A DNA stretch of 64,000 bases from Actinokineospora enzanensis DSM 44649 (GCF_000374445.1 NZ_KB894437.1:1-64000), one strand, 5' to 3'; counted from the first letter of the stretch, positions 26,667-35,163 are shown. Notes: a model not told the origin generated them from the sequence alone. Made by a program: numbers and translations.

Positions 26667-26966
26667 GTGGTCACCGATCTGGAGGCACACGTCATCGCCG
26701 CGCTGGCCGCCGCCATCCGCACCGCCGCGCTCACCTCGCCCGCCTTCGGCCCGGCCGCCGAGGTCGCCCGCACGTTCACCGGCATCGCCCGCGCAGGCGG
26801 CCTGACCACGGGTTTGGTGTGGCTCACCACGGTCATCCGGGCCACCCCCGACCACGCCGGGCTGACCGCGGTGCTCGACGGCCTGCGCGCGGCCGTCGAG
26901 TCAGAGGAGTCGCCGGAGGTCATCCGGCGGGCCCTGGCCGAGATCCAGTCCGCCGTGCACCGGTGA
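26667..26966 (+). CDS. Hypothetical small helical protein
   Basis: A 99-residue, Ala-rich, mostly helical protein with no recognised domain. It starts with GTG after a GCAGGGGG ribosome-binding site and is divergent from the kinase operon. It has no signal peptide or membrane helix; the amphipathic helices (LEAHVIAALAAAIRTAAL, GLTAVLDGLRAAVESEE) suggest a helical bundle. Confidence 0.6.
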   Translation: MVTDLEAHVIAALAAAIRTAALTSPAFGPAAEVARTFTGIARAGGLTTGLVWLTTVIRATPDHAGLTAVLDGLRAAVESEESPEVIRRALAEIQSAVHR

Positions 26967-27098
26967 ATTCCCAGTCGCGCCGGAAAACAGTGGGGGTCAA
27001 CGGAAACCTTCCGGTTCCCGGGACCGATGCAGGGGGTTAGCCGCGCGCGGCCGGGGGCGTTCCGGACCATTCGCGGCCATGTCCAGGAAAGGACCGGA

Positions 27099-27473
27099 GT
27101 GGCCCGCTTCCAGTGCTATCAGGTCGACGGTTCCGGCATCCGGTGGCGGCTGCTCGGCGGCAACAACCGGGTACTCGGCCTCGGCGTCGGAGAGTTCGGC
27201 GACCTGGACCGGGCGTTAGCCGAGATCGACCGCGTCCGCCGGATGGCCGGGGCCGCGCGGATCGAGGTCCAGCACGCGGAAACCGGCCAGTGGTGGTGGC
27301 GACTACGCGGCGAGACGGGCGAAGTGTCCCAGTCCGGACAGGGATTCGCGCGCCGGATCGACGCCGAACAAGCAGCCGCCCGATTCCGCAACGGGGCGCC
27401 GGGTGCCGCGGTGACGGCCGCGGTGGCGGTGTTCAACCAGAACCGGCGGGGCCGGGTCGCGCGATACGGGTGA
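27099..27473 (+). CDS. YegP-like (DUF1508) protein
   Basis: This 124-residue protein contains a DUF1508/YegP module in its second half (QWWWRLRGETGEVSQSGQGF, then RIDAEQAA) and a weaker repeat in the first half (IRWRLLGGNNRVLG). YegP proteins are small beta-hairpin proteins of unknown function, sometimes linked to stress. The GTG at 27099 is chosen for the AGGAAAGGA ribosome-binding site; an ATG at 27027 lacks one. A terminator follows at 27588. Confidence 0.75.
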   Translation: MARFQCYQVDGSGIRWRLLGGNNRVLGLGVGEFGDLDRALAEIDRVRRMAGAARIEVQHAETGQWWWRLRGETGEVSQSGQGFARRIDAEQAAARFRNGAPGAAVTAAVAVFNQNRRGRVARYG

Positions 27474-27587
27474 CCGCTACTTCCGGTGAACACCCGGCCA
27501 CGCGCGGAGTTCGCCGCCGAACTCTCTCATGCGGGTCACCCCGTTGCCGAAGGTGCATTTGGTCGCCACAGGCGCCGCTCCGGGGGT

Positions 27588-27629
27588 GACCACGGCGGTC
27601 GGGATGCTCTCCGACCGCCGTGGTCCTTT
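27588..27629. terminator. Strong hairpin terminator between convergent genes
   Basis: A perfect 15 bp stem (GACCACGGCGGTCGG, 27588-27602, with its complement at 27611-27625) and an 8-nt loop are followed by CTTTAT. It ends the YegP-like gene and lies 1 bp before the 3' end of the convergent isomerase gene. Confidence 0.8.
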
Positions 27630-27630
27630 A

Positions 27631-28563
27631 TCAGCGGACCAACGGCCCGAGGGTCTGCACGGCGATGAGCAGGCCCTCCTTCGTCCTCGCCAGATCACCG
27701 CCCCACACCGGGTCCTCGTGCTCCACGGCGATGGAACCCGCGTATCCGGCGCTGTAGAGCATGTCGACGATCCGGTTCCAATCCAGCGAACCGCGCCCCG
27801 GCACCCGATAACGCCACCAACCGACGTCGGTCGGACTGGTCCTGCTCACTGTCTTGCCGAACACGCCGTAACGAGTGCGCGCGCGGGTATCGATCTCGAT
27901 GTCCTTGGCCTGGAAATGCGCCACGATCCCGCGCTCCAACGCGAACGAAAGCGCGTCGATCGGGTCGATTCCCAGCCAGGGGAGGTGGGATGGGTCATAG
28001 GTGAGACCGAAGCCCAGATCGGTCATCCAGTCCCACAGCTCCGGTGAATACGCAAGGTTTCCCGGGTAGCCATCCGGGTGCCAACCCTCCATGGGGCAGT
28101 TCTCCGCGAGCAGCCGCACTCCTCGGTCTCGCGCGTAAGTGATCAGCGGAGTCAGTTCCTGCTCGGCCAGAACCAGGTTCTGGGCGACGGAACGGGTGAT
28201 GTCCCGGCCGATGAACGTGCCCACGAACGGCACACCCAGGGTGGCGGCCGTGTCGACGCAGGCACGGAGGTGGCGGTGGATCCGGGCGCGGGTCTCGGGG
28301 TCGGCGTGCAGGTTGTTGTCGCAGTAGGTGACGGCGGAGATGGTGAGGTCGTTCGCGGCGAGAAGGGCGTGGACGTCGTCCGCGGCGGACCGGGTGAACG
28401 CGGCGACATCGAGGTGGGCGGCCTGGTGGATGTGGTCGCTGTCGGTGGGCCAAGCGGCGACCTCCAGCGTCCGGTAGCCGGCAGCGGACGCCCAGGGGGC
28501 GAGTTCGGGGAGGGTGAGCCAGGGCAGACAGGCGGTCAGCAGGCCGAGCTTCATCGCGGGCAT
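27631..28563 (-). CDS. TIM-barrel sugar-phosphate isomerase/epimerase family protein
   Basis: This 310-residue protein has the AP-endonuclease-2-type TIM barrel of IolE/IolH-like enzymes: KLGLLTACLPWLTLPELAPWA at the start, then PFVGTFIGRD, LLAENCPMEGWHP, GLTYDPSHLPW and a late VAHFQAKDIE metal-ligand segment. These enzymes act on sugars or inositols with a divalent metal. It stands alone, so the substrate is unknown. The ATG at 28563 has GGTGGG upstream; MKLG at 28554 is an alternative. Confidence 0.85.
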   Translation of the reverse strand: MPAMKLGLLTACLPWLTLPELAPWASAAGYRTLEVAAWPTDSDHIHQAAHLDVAAFTRSAADDVHALLAANDLTISAVTYCDNNLHADPETRARIHRHLRACVDTAATLGVPFVGTFIGRDITRSVAQNLVLAEQELTPLITYARDRGVRLLAENCPMEGWHPDGYPGNLAYSPELWDWMTDLGFGLTYDPSHLPWLGIDPIDALSFALERGIVAHFQAKDIEIDTRARTRYGVFGKTVSRTSPTDVGWWRYRVPGRGSLDWNRIVDMLYSAGYAGSIAVEHEDPVWGGDLARTKEGLLIAVQTLGPLVR

Positions 28564-28733
28564 ACCCACCAGGATCGTGATCTTCCTCGACGGCTGTCCA
28601 GCATCCGGCCTGCGCGAGTTGCCCACGGGATCCCGATGCCAGTTCGGCTATGTGACGGACGCGAGCACGGTCCGCCGTGCTCGACCCCGACTTCGCCTCT
28701 CAGGTGAACCTCGCGCGCCCGTCCTCCGGGCTG

Positions 28734-28850
28734 TGTCAAGAGCGGGCCGCCGCCTGTGGATGGTTCGAAGGGGATGTGGACAACCGCCCGGGGGACCCCC
28801 GGTTTCAATCCTGCCGGCAACCGCGTGTGGCGTGCTCGGGTTTGTCCACA
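28734..28850 (+). repeat. DnaA-box repeat family C, single copy
   Basis: In order this copy carries TGTCAAG, TGTGGATGG, TGTGGACAA (28775-28783), the near-palindrome CCGGGGGACCCCCGG type core, a TTTCAATCCTGCCGG stretch and a reverse-oriented DnaA box TTGTCCACA (28842-28850). It matches, inverted, the tandem units at 30711-31150. The remaining 320 bp gap between the isomerase and the SDR gene shows no gene. Confidence 0.65.
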
Positions 28851-28883
28851 GGGCAGGGGGAGTTGGTCGATCGGTCTCCGGGG

Positions 28884-29660
28884 TCAGCGGCGGAAGCCGC
28901 CCTCGGAGTGGAGGACCTGGCCGGTGACCCATTCCGCGTCGTCGGTGGTCAGCCAGGCGATGAGGCGGGCGGGGTCGTCCGGGCGGCCCCAGCGGCCGGT
29001 GGGGAAGCGGTGGCGGACGCGGTCGAGGTCGGCGGGGGAGGCGTAGCCGGTGTCGACCGGGCCGGGGTTGACGGCGTTGACCGTGATGGCCCGGTCGGCG
29101 AGGTGGTCGGCCAGGCTGGGGGTGATCGAGGCGAGCGCGCCCTTGCTGGCCGCGTAGGCGATCTCGTCCGGCATCGGGCCCCGGTCCTGGCCGGAGGTGA
29201 GCAGCACCACCCGCCCGCCGGGGCGGCCGTCGTGCCGGTCGGCGAAGGCCTGGACGAGCAGGATGGATGAGCGGGTGTTGACCGTCCAGTGCGCGTCCAG
29301 CATCGCCGCGTCGAGGGCGCCCAGCGGGCCGTCGCCGCCGCTGCGGGCGTGGTTGCACACGAGGATGTCCAGATGCCCCAGCGCCGCGCAGGCCGCGTCG
29401 ACGAGCCGGTGCGGCGCGTCGGGGTCGGCCAGGTCGACGCCGAGGTGCGGGGTACCCGGGGCGAGCCCGTCGGCGAGCGCGGCGGACCCGTCCGGGTCGG
29501 CGCCCCACGGCTGGTCGGCGTCGTGGGCCACGTGGTGTTGCAGGAACACCCGCGCACCCAGCCCGACCAGCCGCCGGGCGACCGCGTACCCGATGCCCGC
29601 CCGCCTGCTCACCCCGGTGACCAGTGCCCCGCGCCCGGCCAGAGGAAGATCGTCCACCAC
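28884..29660 (-). CDS. SDR-family oxidoreductase
   Basis: This 258-residue Rossmann enzyme has a variant cofactor motif TGVSRRAGIG near residue 15, catalytic YAASK, and the NxGPVDTG loop after the active site; the usual NNAG is replaced by CNHARSG. It reduces or oxidises a carbonyl/hydroxyl using NAD(P). The altered motifs place it near the atypical FabG-like/3-oxoacyl reductases. The start is GTG. Gene context gives no substrate. Confidence 0.87.
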   Translation of the reverse strand: MVDDLPLAGRGALVTGVSRRAGIGYAVARRLVGLGARVFLQHHVAHDADQPWGADPDGSAALADGLAPGTPHLGVDLADPDAPHRLVDAACAALGHLDILVCNHARSGGDGPLGALDAAMLDAHWTVNTRSSILLVQAFADRHDGRPGGRVVLLTSGQDRGPMPDEIAYAASKGALASITPSLADHLADRAITVNAVNPGPVDTGYASPADLDRVRHRFPTGRWGRPDDPARLIAWLTTDDAEWVTGQVLHSEGGFRR

Positions 29661-29700
29661 TCCTGTGTACCGAACGGCGAGGTCGGCCGCGTGCTCGGGG

Positions 29701-30015
29701 TCAGCCCGGGTGCCGTGGCCGTGGCTCGACCATCACCGGCACCACCCCCAGGTACGGCGTGTCGTCGAGCTCGACCCGGGCAGGCGCGGACCCGGTGAGG
29801 GTGAGCGCCCAGAAATGGTCGACATCGACATCCTCGTTGCAGGCGTTGCACGACACCCGTACCACACCCTCCAGCTCACTGGCCTGCGCGCGGTAACCGA
29901 CCCGCGCCAGCGAGTGGGTGCCCACCTTGCAGGTGGCGGGGAGGATCGCGACCCGCTCCCCGATGCTGCTTACCCGATAGCGAACCGCCATGTCCGGCGG
30001 ACGGTCGTCGTACAT
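29701..30015 (-). CDS. Hypothetical protein with CNAC motif
   Basis: A 104-residue protein, cytosolic, with cysteines in CNACNEDVDVDHFW that could hold a metal with Cys29 (ATCKVG). It is mostly beta-strand and I recognise no family. It lies 40 bp from the SDR gene on the same strand, upstream of it. Copy 2 of the palindromic element lies 174 bp beyond its start. Confidence 0.55.
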   Translation of the reverse strand: MYDDRPPDMAVRYRVSSIGERVAILPATCKVGTHSLARVGYRAQASELEGVVRVSCNACNEDVDVDHFWALTLTGSAPARVELDDTPYLGVVPVMVEPRPRHPG

Positions 30016-30189
30016 GCCGCCACCCTAGCGGCTCTATCGAACTCATGTTCGGTTCGGGCTAGTCCGATCACCTGACCGGGTGGCGTCTGTCTGTCCTGTA
30101 TGGACGATCAAAATCCACTGCAGGCTCAGGGATCGCTTCGCGGCGGGCCGGTGCAGATTCCTCCGAGCCGGGGACGGTCCGAAGTGGAT

Positions 30190-30357
30190 CTAGTGGTGCG
30201 ACCCAGAACGTCGACCGCGTCTCGACCCGCCCACGACGTGCCTGGCGGCACCGCCGGAAACGACCGAGTACATCCAGTACGAGGCCGTTCCGGCGGCACC
30301 GCCAGCCACGCCGTGGACCCGCCGATACACGGCCGACGTTCTGGGTCGCACCACTAG
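30190..30357. mobile_element. Palindromic MITE-like element, copy 2
   Basis: This 168 bp copy has the same 24 bp perfect terminal inverted repeats (30190-30213 and 30334-30357). It abuts trxA: the final CTAG of the element supplies the TAG stop of trxA on the minus strand. I see no long flanking direct repeat here, unlike copy 3. Confidence 0.85.
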
Positions 30358-30692
30358 CGCAGCGCGTCCGCCAGCTCCGCGACCAGCCGCACCTTCGGCC
30401 GCGCCCCCACATACGACCGCACCGGCACCCCATCCCGGAACACCATGAGCGTCGGCATCGACATCACCTGGTAATCCCGCGCGATCCCGGGATTCTCATC
30501 AGCGTTGACGGTGCACACCCGCAACGTGTCCACCTGCTCGGCCGCGATCTCCGCCAACACCGGCGCGATCATGTGGCACGGCGGGCACCACTGCGCCCAG
30601 AAGTCCACCAGCACCGGCTTGTCCGACCCCAACACCACCTCCGCGAACGTCTCCTCCGTCACGACGGTCACCAGGTCGCTCGTCACTGCCAT
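30354..30692 (-). CDS. trxA: Thioredoxin
   Basis: This 112-residue thioredoxin has the active site WCPPCHM (Cys36, Cys39), so Pro replaces the Gly of the usual WCGPC, and the cis-proline loop MSMPTLMVF. It reduces disulfides in the cytosol. Its stop codon is inside the palindromic element, which directly follows the coding end; length is near normal, so little or nothing is lost. Upstream lie a GGAAGGGGA ribosome-binding site, a large DnaA-box repeat array and a MerR-type regulator on the same strand that may control it. Confidence 0.93.
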   Translation of the reverse strand: MAVTSDLVTVVTEETFAEVVLGSDKPVLVDFWAQWCPPCHMIAPVLAEIAAEQVDTLRVCTVNADENPGIARDYQVMSMPTLMVFRDGVPVRSYVGARPKVRLVAELADALR

Positions 30693-30710
30693 CTCTGTCC
30701 CCTTCCTCGG

Positions 30711-31150
30711 TTATCCACAGCCAAGATCATCACTACCCCCGACCGCCGAGCCCTCCCGGTAGAATGGAACCCGGGGGTCCCCGACGAGTTGTCCACATCG
30801 GGCCGAACCATCCCCAACCTCACCGACCGGCTTGACACCCCCGGTCTCCCACCCGCCTTCGCTGGCTCCAACCCGCTTGTCCACAGGCAAGATCATCGGC
30901 GCTCGCGACCCGGCTGTTCACCCAGGTAGAATGGAATCTCGGGGGATCCCCTGGCGAGTTGTCCACAGCCATGTCGATCCATCCCCAGGCGCGCAGAGCG
31001 GCTTGACATTCCCGCCGCCGCAGGTTGTCCACAGGCAAGATCAGCTGTGCTCGCGGACTTCCCCCGCCTCCAGATAGAATGGAAATCCGGGGATCCCCCA
31101 AAGGTTGTCCACAATCCCGCAAACCATCCACAGGACACACCGGCCGACTT
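30711..31150 (-). repeat. Tandem array of three DnaA-box repeat units (family C)
   Basis: Three units of about 150-165 bp (from ~30711, ~30877 and ~31024) share an order of motifs: a DnaA box, AAGATCA, GTAGAATGGAA, a GC-rich CCGGGGG/CCCC palindrome, a second DnaA box, CCATCC and CTTGACA-like ends. DnaA boxes are TTATCCACA at 30711 and TTGTCCACA at 30789, 30877, 30959, 31025 and 31105, plus a near match at about 31126. This array fills the gap between the MerR gene and trxA. No gene lies in it. Confidence 0.8.
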
Positions 31151-31163
31151 GACCGCACCGGCG

Positions 31164-31556
31164 CTACATCTCGTCAGCCTCGCCGACCCCACACGTCCCC
31201 GGCTGCCGCGCCAACGCCCGCGCGAGTTTCCCCAGCAGCTCCGCCCGCACCTCCCCCAACCGCGCCAAACAGTCCTCCACCTCGGCCAGCTTCTGCCGAT
31301 ACACCGCCACCGAGTCCGCGCACGCGTCCCCCGCCGCGTGCCCCGCCTGCAGGCAGGCCACGAACGGCCGGGTCTCCTCGACGCTGAAGCCGACGCTGCG
31401 GAGAGTCAGGATCTCGTTGACCAGGCGGAGTTCGGCGGGGCCGTAGTCGCGGTAGCCGTTGGGGTCGCGGGGGGCGGTGAGGAGGCCCTGGGACTCGTAG
31501 AAGCGCAGGGCGCGGGTGGTGGTGCCGGTGTGTTTGGCCAGTTCGCCGATCCGCAT
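31164..31556 (-). CDS. MerR-family transcriptional regulator
   Basis: This 130-residue protein has the MerR winged helix (IGELAKHTGTTTRALRFYESQGLL, residues 3-27, with NGYRDYGPAE) and a dimerisation coiled coil. Cysteines in FVACLQAGHAAGDACAD (~83 and ~94) and near the C-terminus (GTCGVG) could sense redox or metal. The preceding gap carries a 16 bp inverted repeat suited to MerR proteins. The next gene on its strand is trxA, beyond the DnaA-box array, which makes a thiol-stress role plausible. Confidence 0.9.
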   Translation of the reverse strand: MRIGELAKHTGTTTRALRFYESQGLLTAPRDPNGYRDYGPAELRLVNEILTLRSVGFSVEETRPFVACLQAGHAAGDACADSVAVYRQKLAEVEDCLARLGEVRAELLGKLARALARQPGTCGVGEADEM

Positions 31557-31572
31557 ACCCGCACGGTAGACA

Positions 31573-31588
31573 TTGACCTGAGGGTCAA
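31573..31588. promoter_or_regulatory. MerR-type operator
   Basis: TTGACCTGAGGGTCAA is an inverted repeat of TTGACC with a 4-nt centre. On the minus strand it reads CTTGACCCTCAGGTCAA, a very common operator of MerR regulators in which TTGACC doubles as the -35. It lies between divergent starts and probably serves autoregulation. Confidence 0.75.
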
Positions 31589-31616
31589 GGCAAGGGTCGG
31601 GCAGACTTGGTCACAT

Positions 31617-32123
31617 GTGGGGGCGGGTCTGGTTGGCGGTCGTGGTGTTGTCGGCGCGTGCGGGCTGCCCGCGCCGCCACAGTCGGATCCGATTATCACG
31701 TCCAGGGTGCCGGTGTGTCCGGTGGAAGGCGTGCGGATCGAGCCGGGGGTGGACGACGCGGCGATGGGGCTGCGGGTCGCGACCGTGCGGATGATCAACT
31801 GCGGGACCGGGGTCTACCGGGTCAACGGGTATCCGGCGGTCAAGGTCGTGGGCGGCGAGACGACGGTCAGGCACGGGTCGGCCGGGATCGCCGTGGTGGA
31901 CGGTTTCGACGCGCCGCCCGCGCCGGTGGTGTTGCAGCCGGGGGAGATCGCGACCACCGGGTTGATGTGGCGCAACACGGTCACCGATGTGAACACGCCG
32001 CCCACCGTGGGTAGTGGAGTGGATGTCGCCCCGCTGCCGGGAAAGGGGTGGCAGCGGGTCACGATGACGATCGACCTGGGCACCACCGGCGAGCTAGGCG
32101 TGCGCGCCTGGACCAAGCCCTGA
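31617..32123 (+). CDS. DUF4232-like exported protein, possibly frameshifted at its signal peptide
   Basis: The 168-codon frame encodes a DUF4232-type beta-sandwich: CPVEGVRIEPGVDDAAMGLR, RMINCGTGVYRVNGYP with the conserved cysteine pair, and an end in DLGTTGELGVRAW. The likely signal is unclear. The in-frame GTG start gives a poorly charged leader ending VVGAC. The ATG 2 bp upstream, in another frame, gives a better lipoprotein signal (MWGRVWLAVVVLSARAGC) that would join the domain if one base were added near 31672. It is divergent from the MerR gene. Confidence 0.6.
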   Translation: MGAGLVGGRGVVGACGLPAPPQSDPIITSRVPVCPVEGVRIEPGVDDAAMGLRVATVRMINCGTGVYRVNGYPAVKVVGGETTVRHGSAGIAVVDGFDAPPAPVVLQPGEIATTGLMWRNTVTDVNTPPTVGSGVDVAPLPGKGWQRVTMTIDLGTTGELGVRAWTKP

Positions 32124-32477
32124 ACAGCTGTAGTGCGCGGCGACCCGGGTGACCCGCCGGTCCGGCCCGACGGTCAGTACCTCGGCGACGGTGTTGCCGC
32201 CCGCGCCGACCATCAGGATCGTCACGCCGTCCGTGCCGCGCAGCACGTCCAGGACCTCGAACCGCAGGTCCGGGTACCGCCGCAGCGCCGCCGCGAAGTA
32301 CTCGCGCAGTGCCGCGCGGCCGGACACCACCTCGCTGCCGGTCACCGCCTCGGCGAGCGGGGAGGTCAGCACCGCGTCCTCGGCGTAGAGGTCGAGGATG
32401 TGGTCCAGGTCGTGGTCGTTCCACGTCTCGATGTGGTGCGCCACATAAGCGACCGCGTCCGCCGCACTCCAGCCCAT
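32094..32477 (-). CDS. SnoaL/NTF2-like protein
   Basis: This 127-residue protein has the NTF2-like cone fold: an initial helix with AVAYVAHHIETWNDHDLDHILDLYAEDAVLTSP, then strands ending RVTRVAAHYSC. Such proteins are small ligand-binding or isomerase-like proteins. The ATG at 32477 is chosen for AAAGGGA upstream. Its 3' end overlaps the convergent DUF4232 gene by 30 bp. Two other SnoaL-like genes lie at 37669 and 45074. Confidence 0.82.
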   Translation of the reverse strand: MGWSAADAVAYVAHHIETWNDHDLDHILDLYAEDAVLTSPLAEAVTGSEVVSGRAALREYFAAALRRYPDLRFEVLDVLRGTDGVTILMVGAGGNTVAEVLTVGPDRRVTRVAAHYSCSGLGPGAHA

Positions 32478-32523
32478 GACGTTCCCTTTCGCTCGACACC
32501 ACATTCAACAGGGCGACACCGAG

Positions 32524-33759
32524 TCACTCGGCTGTTTCCGCGCGGTGGCGGCGGAAAGCCGGGAGGCTGCAACCGATCATGATGAGGGTGGCCACGGTCA
32601 CCAGGCCGCCGCTCGCCGCGCTGAACGTGGACGAGGTGGCCGAGCCGAGCGCGCCCGCGCGGAAGCTGCCCAGCTGCGGGCAGCCCGAGCCGACCACGTA
32701 CTCCGCCGCGCCGACCCGGCCGCGCAACCCGTCCGGGGTACCGGTCTGCACCATGGTGGAACGGAAGATCACGCACAGCGAGTCGAGCGCGCCCGCCAGG
32801 GCCAGCAGGGCGATCGACAGCATCAGGTCGTGGGACACCCCGAACCCGGCGATCAGCAGGCCCCACACCACGCCGAACGTGAGCTGCGCGCGGCCGGGTC
32901 GTGCGGTGCGGCCGACCGGGCCGGAGGCGAGTGTGCCGAGCAGGCCGCCGATCGCGGTGGCGGCCGCGAGCCAGCCAAGGGTGAGCGCGCCGCCGCCGAA
33001 CCGCTCGGCGTTGATCGCCGGGAACAGGGCACGCGGCACGCCCAGCGTGGTGACGGTCATGTCGACCAGGAACGTGCCGCGCAGCACCGGCTCCCGCCAG
33101 ATCAGGCGCAGCGCCTCGCCGACCGCGCGGGCGCCGGGCCGGGCGATCGAGCCCTCCGGGCGCATGGCGGGCAGCCGCGCCACGCCGTTGAGCGCGGCGG
33201 CGAAGGTCAGCACGTCGATCACGTAGCAGGTCTGCAGGCCACCCGCCGCGATGACCAGGCCCGCCAGCATCGGTCCGGTGATCGCGGCCAGGTGCATGGC
33301 CGAGACGTTCCACGCGATCCCGGCCGGGACCAGCGGTTTCGGCAGCAGCCGGGGCAGGAAGGTGCGACGGGCGGGCACGTTCAGCGCGCCGAGCATGGAC
33401 TGGACCACGACCAGCGCGTACAGCAACCACAGCTGCCGGAGGCCGACGAACGCCTGCACCGCCAGCACCACCGACACCAGGGTCTGCCCGCTGGTGGCCG
33501 CCAACACCAGCCGCCGCCGGTCGACCGCGTCCCCGATGGCCCCGCCGAACAGCGCGAACGTCACGATCGACAACGCCGTGCACAGGCCGACCGCGCCCAC
33601 CGCCAGCGAGCTGCCGGTCAGCTGGAACACCTGTAGCGCGACGGTGAACGTCGTCATCTGCCCGCCGATATAGGAAACGGTCATACCGGCCCAGAGCGTG
33701 CGAAACTCGGGTGATTCACGCAGTGGGCGTGCGTCGATGAGCAGACTTTTGAGCGCCAT
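32524..33759 (-). CDS. MFS transporter (EntS-like)
   Basis: This 411-residue protein has about twelve membrane helices and the MFS_3 hallmarks: FRTLWAGMTVSYIGGQMTTFTVALQV at the first helix and GGAIGDAVDRRR (motif A) after the second. The family exports siderophores, macrolides or other small molecules by proton antiport. It is divergent from a second MFS gene at 33901, with a 141 bp AT-rich region between them. Confidence 0.9.
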   Translation of the reverse strand: MALKSLLIDARPLRESPEFRTLWAGMTVSYIGGQMTTFTVALQVFQLTGSSLAVGAVGLCTALSIVTFALFGGAIGDAVDRRRLVLAATSGQTLVSVVLAVQAFVGLRQLWLLYALVVVQSMLGALNVPARRTFLPRLLPKPLVPAGIAWNVSAMHLAAITGPMLAGLVIAAGGLQTCYVIDVLTFAAALNGVARLPAMRPEGSIARPGARAVGEALRLIWREPVLRGTFLVDMTVTTLGVPRALFPAINAERFGGGALTLGWLAAATAIGGLLGTLASGPVGRTARPGRAQLTFGVVWGLLIAGFGVSHDLMLSIALLALAGALDSLCVIFRSTMVQTGTPDGLRGRVGAAEYVVGSGCPQLGSFRAGALGSATSSTFSAASGGLVTVATLIMIGCSLPAFRRHRAETAE

Positions 33760-33900
33760 GGTTCCCCCGGATCAGCGGCTGGTCGCCCCACCATCGCACA
33801 CGGTCTCGTGGTCCGGGTAATTAATTAGCGCCTTCGATTAATAATTCGCATGTCGAAGAATCCTGCTACGGTGGCCGCTGCGAATCAGGGGAGGCTGTTC

Positions 33901-35094
33901 ATGCGCGCGCTGTCGCTCATTCGACGTGACCCGGAGTTCCGACGTTTCTGGTCCGGGATGCTCCTTTCTCGGACCGGCGACGCGTTCACCACCGTGGCCC
34001 TGTCGTGGCTGGTGCTGGGCATCGCCGGACCGGCCGAGCTCGGCGTGGTGCTGCTCTGCTCCGGCCTTCCGCGCCTGGTCAGCGGCCCGATCGCGGGCCA
34101 CCTGTTGGACCGCTGGCAGCCGCGAGTGCTGCTCGGCTGGGACAACCTCGCTCGCGCGGTCCTGATCGGGGTCATTCCGTTGCTGCACGTTCTCGGTATT
34201 CGGAGTATCGCGGTGATCTGCGTGGTCGCGGCCTGTTCCGCTGTTTCCTCCGCGCTCACCGAGGTCGCCGAGAGCGCCCTGGTGCCGCGCCTGGTGGATG
34301 ACGACGAATTGGAGACGGCGAACACGCTGCTCGGCGTCAACTGGGAGATCGCGGCGATCGCGGGACCGCCGTTGTCGGGGTTCATCGTCGCCTGGACCGG
34401 GCCGACGGCAGCGCTTGTGGTCGACGCGGTGTCGTTCGCGGTGATGAGTGCGATCTGTTTCCGGCTACCGGAGTTCCACGTCGACCGGGCGCCTCGGCGG
34501 CTGGGGTTCGGTGCGTTGGGGAAGCTTCCCACGGTGGTCGTGCTTACGTTGACGACTGTGGGGTTCCTGTTTCTTCAGGGTATGGCGGAGGTCTTCTATC
34601 CGGTCTTCAGTCGCGACGGGCTGGGGGCGGGGCCTGGGGCGTATGGGTTGTTGATCGGGGCTACTGGGGTGGGTGCCTTGCTGGGGGTTGCCTGTGGGCG
34701 TGCGATTCACGGTGGACTCGCTCCGATGCGGCGGATCGCGGTGGTTCTCATCGGTGGCGCTCCGCTTTTCGGTGCCCTTGCCTTTGTCCGCGACTTGCCT
34801 GTGGCGGTCGTGCTGACGGGGTTGGCGTCGTTCCTCTGGGGACCGTATTACGTGCTCGAACGGTCGCTGGTGCAGCGGTTGACGCCGGGGGATGTGCGAG
34901 GGCAGGTCATGGGTGCCCGTACGGCTGTCTCGTCGCTGGGCTTTCCGCTCGGTAGCGCGACGGCGGGTCTGCTCCTTGCCCACGTCTCGCTGCCTACGGC
35001 GGTTCTTGTCATGGCTGCCGCGTATGTGATGTTGGGTCTTGCCCCGCTTTTCTTGCGCCTGCCACGACTTGTTGCGGTTGTGCGGGAAAGTTGA
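33901..35094 (+). CDS. MFS transporter (EntS-like), second copy
   Basis: This 397-residue twelve-helix transporter starts MRALSLIRRDPEFRRFWSG, like its divergent neighbour, and has GPIAGHLLDRWQPR as motif A. The ATG at 33901 follows GGGGAGG and is preferred to one at 33850. The second half uses many T-ending codons, unlike neighbouring genes, which hints at a different history. The 5' gap contains TTAATTA and ATTAATAATT, unusually AT-rich for this genome. A terminator follows at 35119. Confidence 0.88.
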   Translation: MRALSLIRRDPEFRRFWSGMLLSRTGDAFTTVALSWLVLGIAGPAELGVVLLCSGLPRLVSGPIAGHLLDRWQPRVLLGWDNLARAVLIGVIPLLHVLGIRSIAVICVVAACSAVSSALTEVAESALVPRLVDDDELETANTLLGVNWEIAAIAGPPLSGFIVAWTGPTAALVVDAVSFAVMSAICFRLPEFHVDRAPRRLGFGALGKLPTVVVLTLTTVGFLFLQGMAEVFYPVFSRDGLGAGPGAYGLLIGATGVGALLGVACGRAIHGGLAPMRRIAVVLIGGAPLFGALAFVRDLPVAVVLTGLASFLWGPYYVLERSLVQRLTPGDVRGQVMGARTAVSSLGFPLGSATAGLLLAHVSLPTAVLVMAAAYVMLGLAPLFLRLPRLVAVVRES

Positions 35095-35118
35095 AACGGG
35101 GGCGCGGTTACAGCGAAA

Positions 35119-35150
35119 ACGGGGGTGGGGGACGAATCCCCCACCCCCGT
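35119..35150. terminator. Bidirectional hairpin terminator
   Basis: ACGGGGGTGGGGG and CCCCCACCCCCGT form a 13 bp stem with a 6-nt loop between two convergent genes, with a short A-run (GCGAAAAC) on the left. It likely stops both. Confidence 0.75.
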
Positions 35151-35163
35151 CATCAGTCCCCGG

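Noticed and set aside
30711-31150. Chromosomal origin of replication
   Set aside because: DnaA-box density is high, but dnaA, dnaN, rpmH and an obvious AT-rich unwinding element are missing, and the same boxes occur in dispersed repeats.
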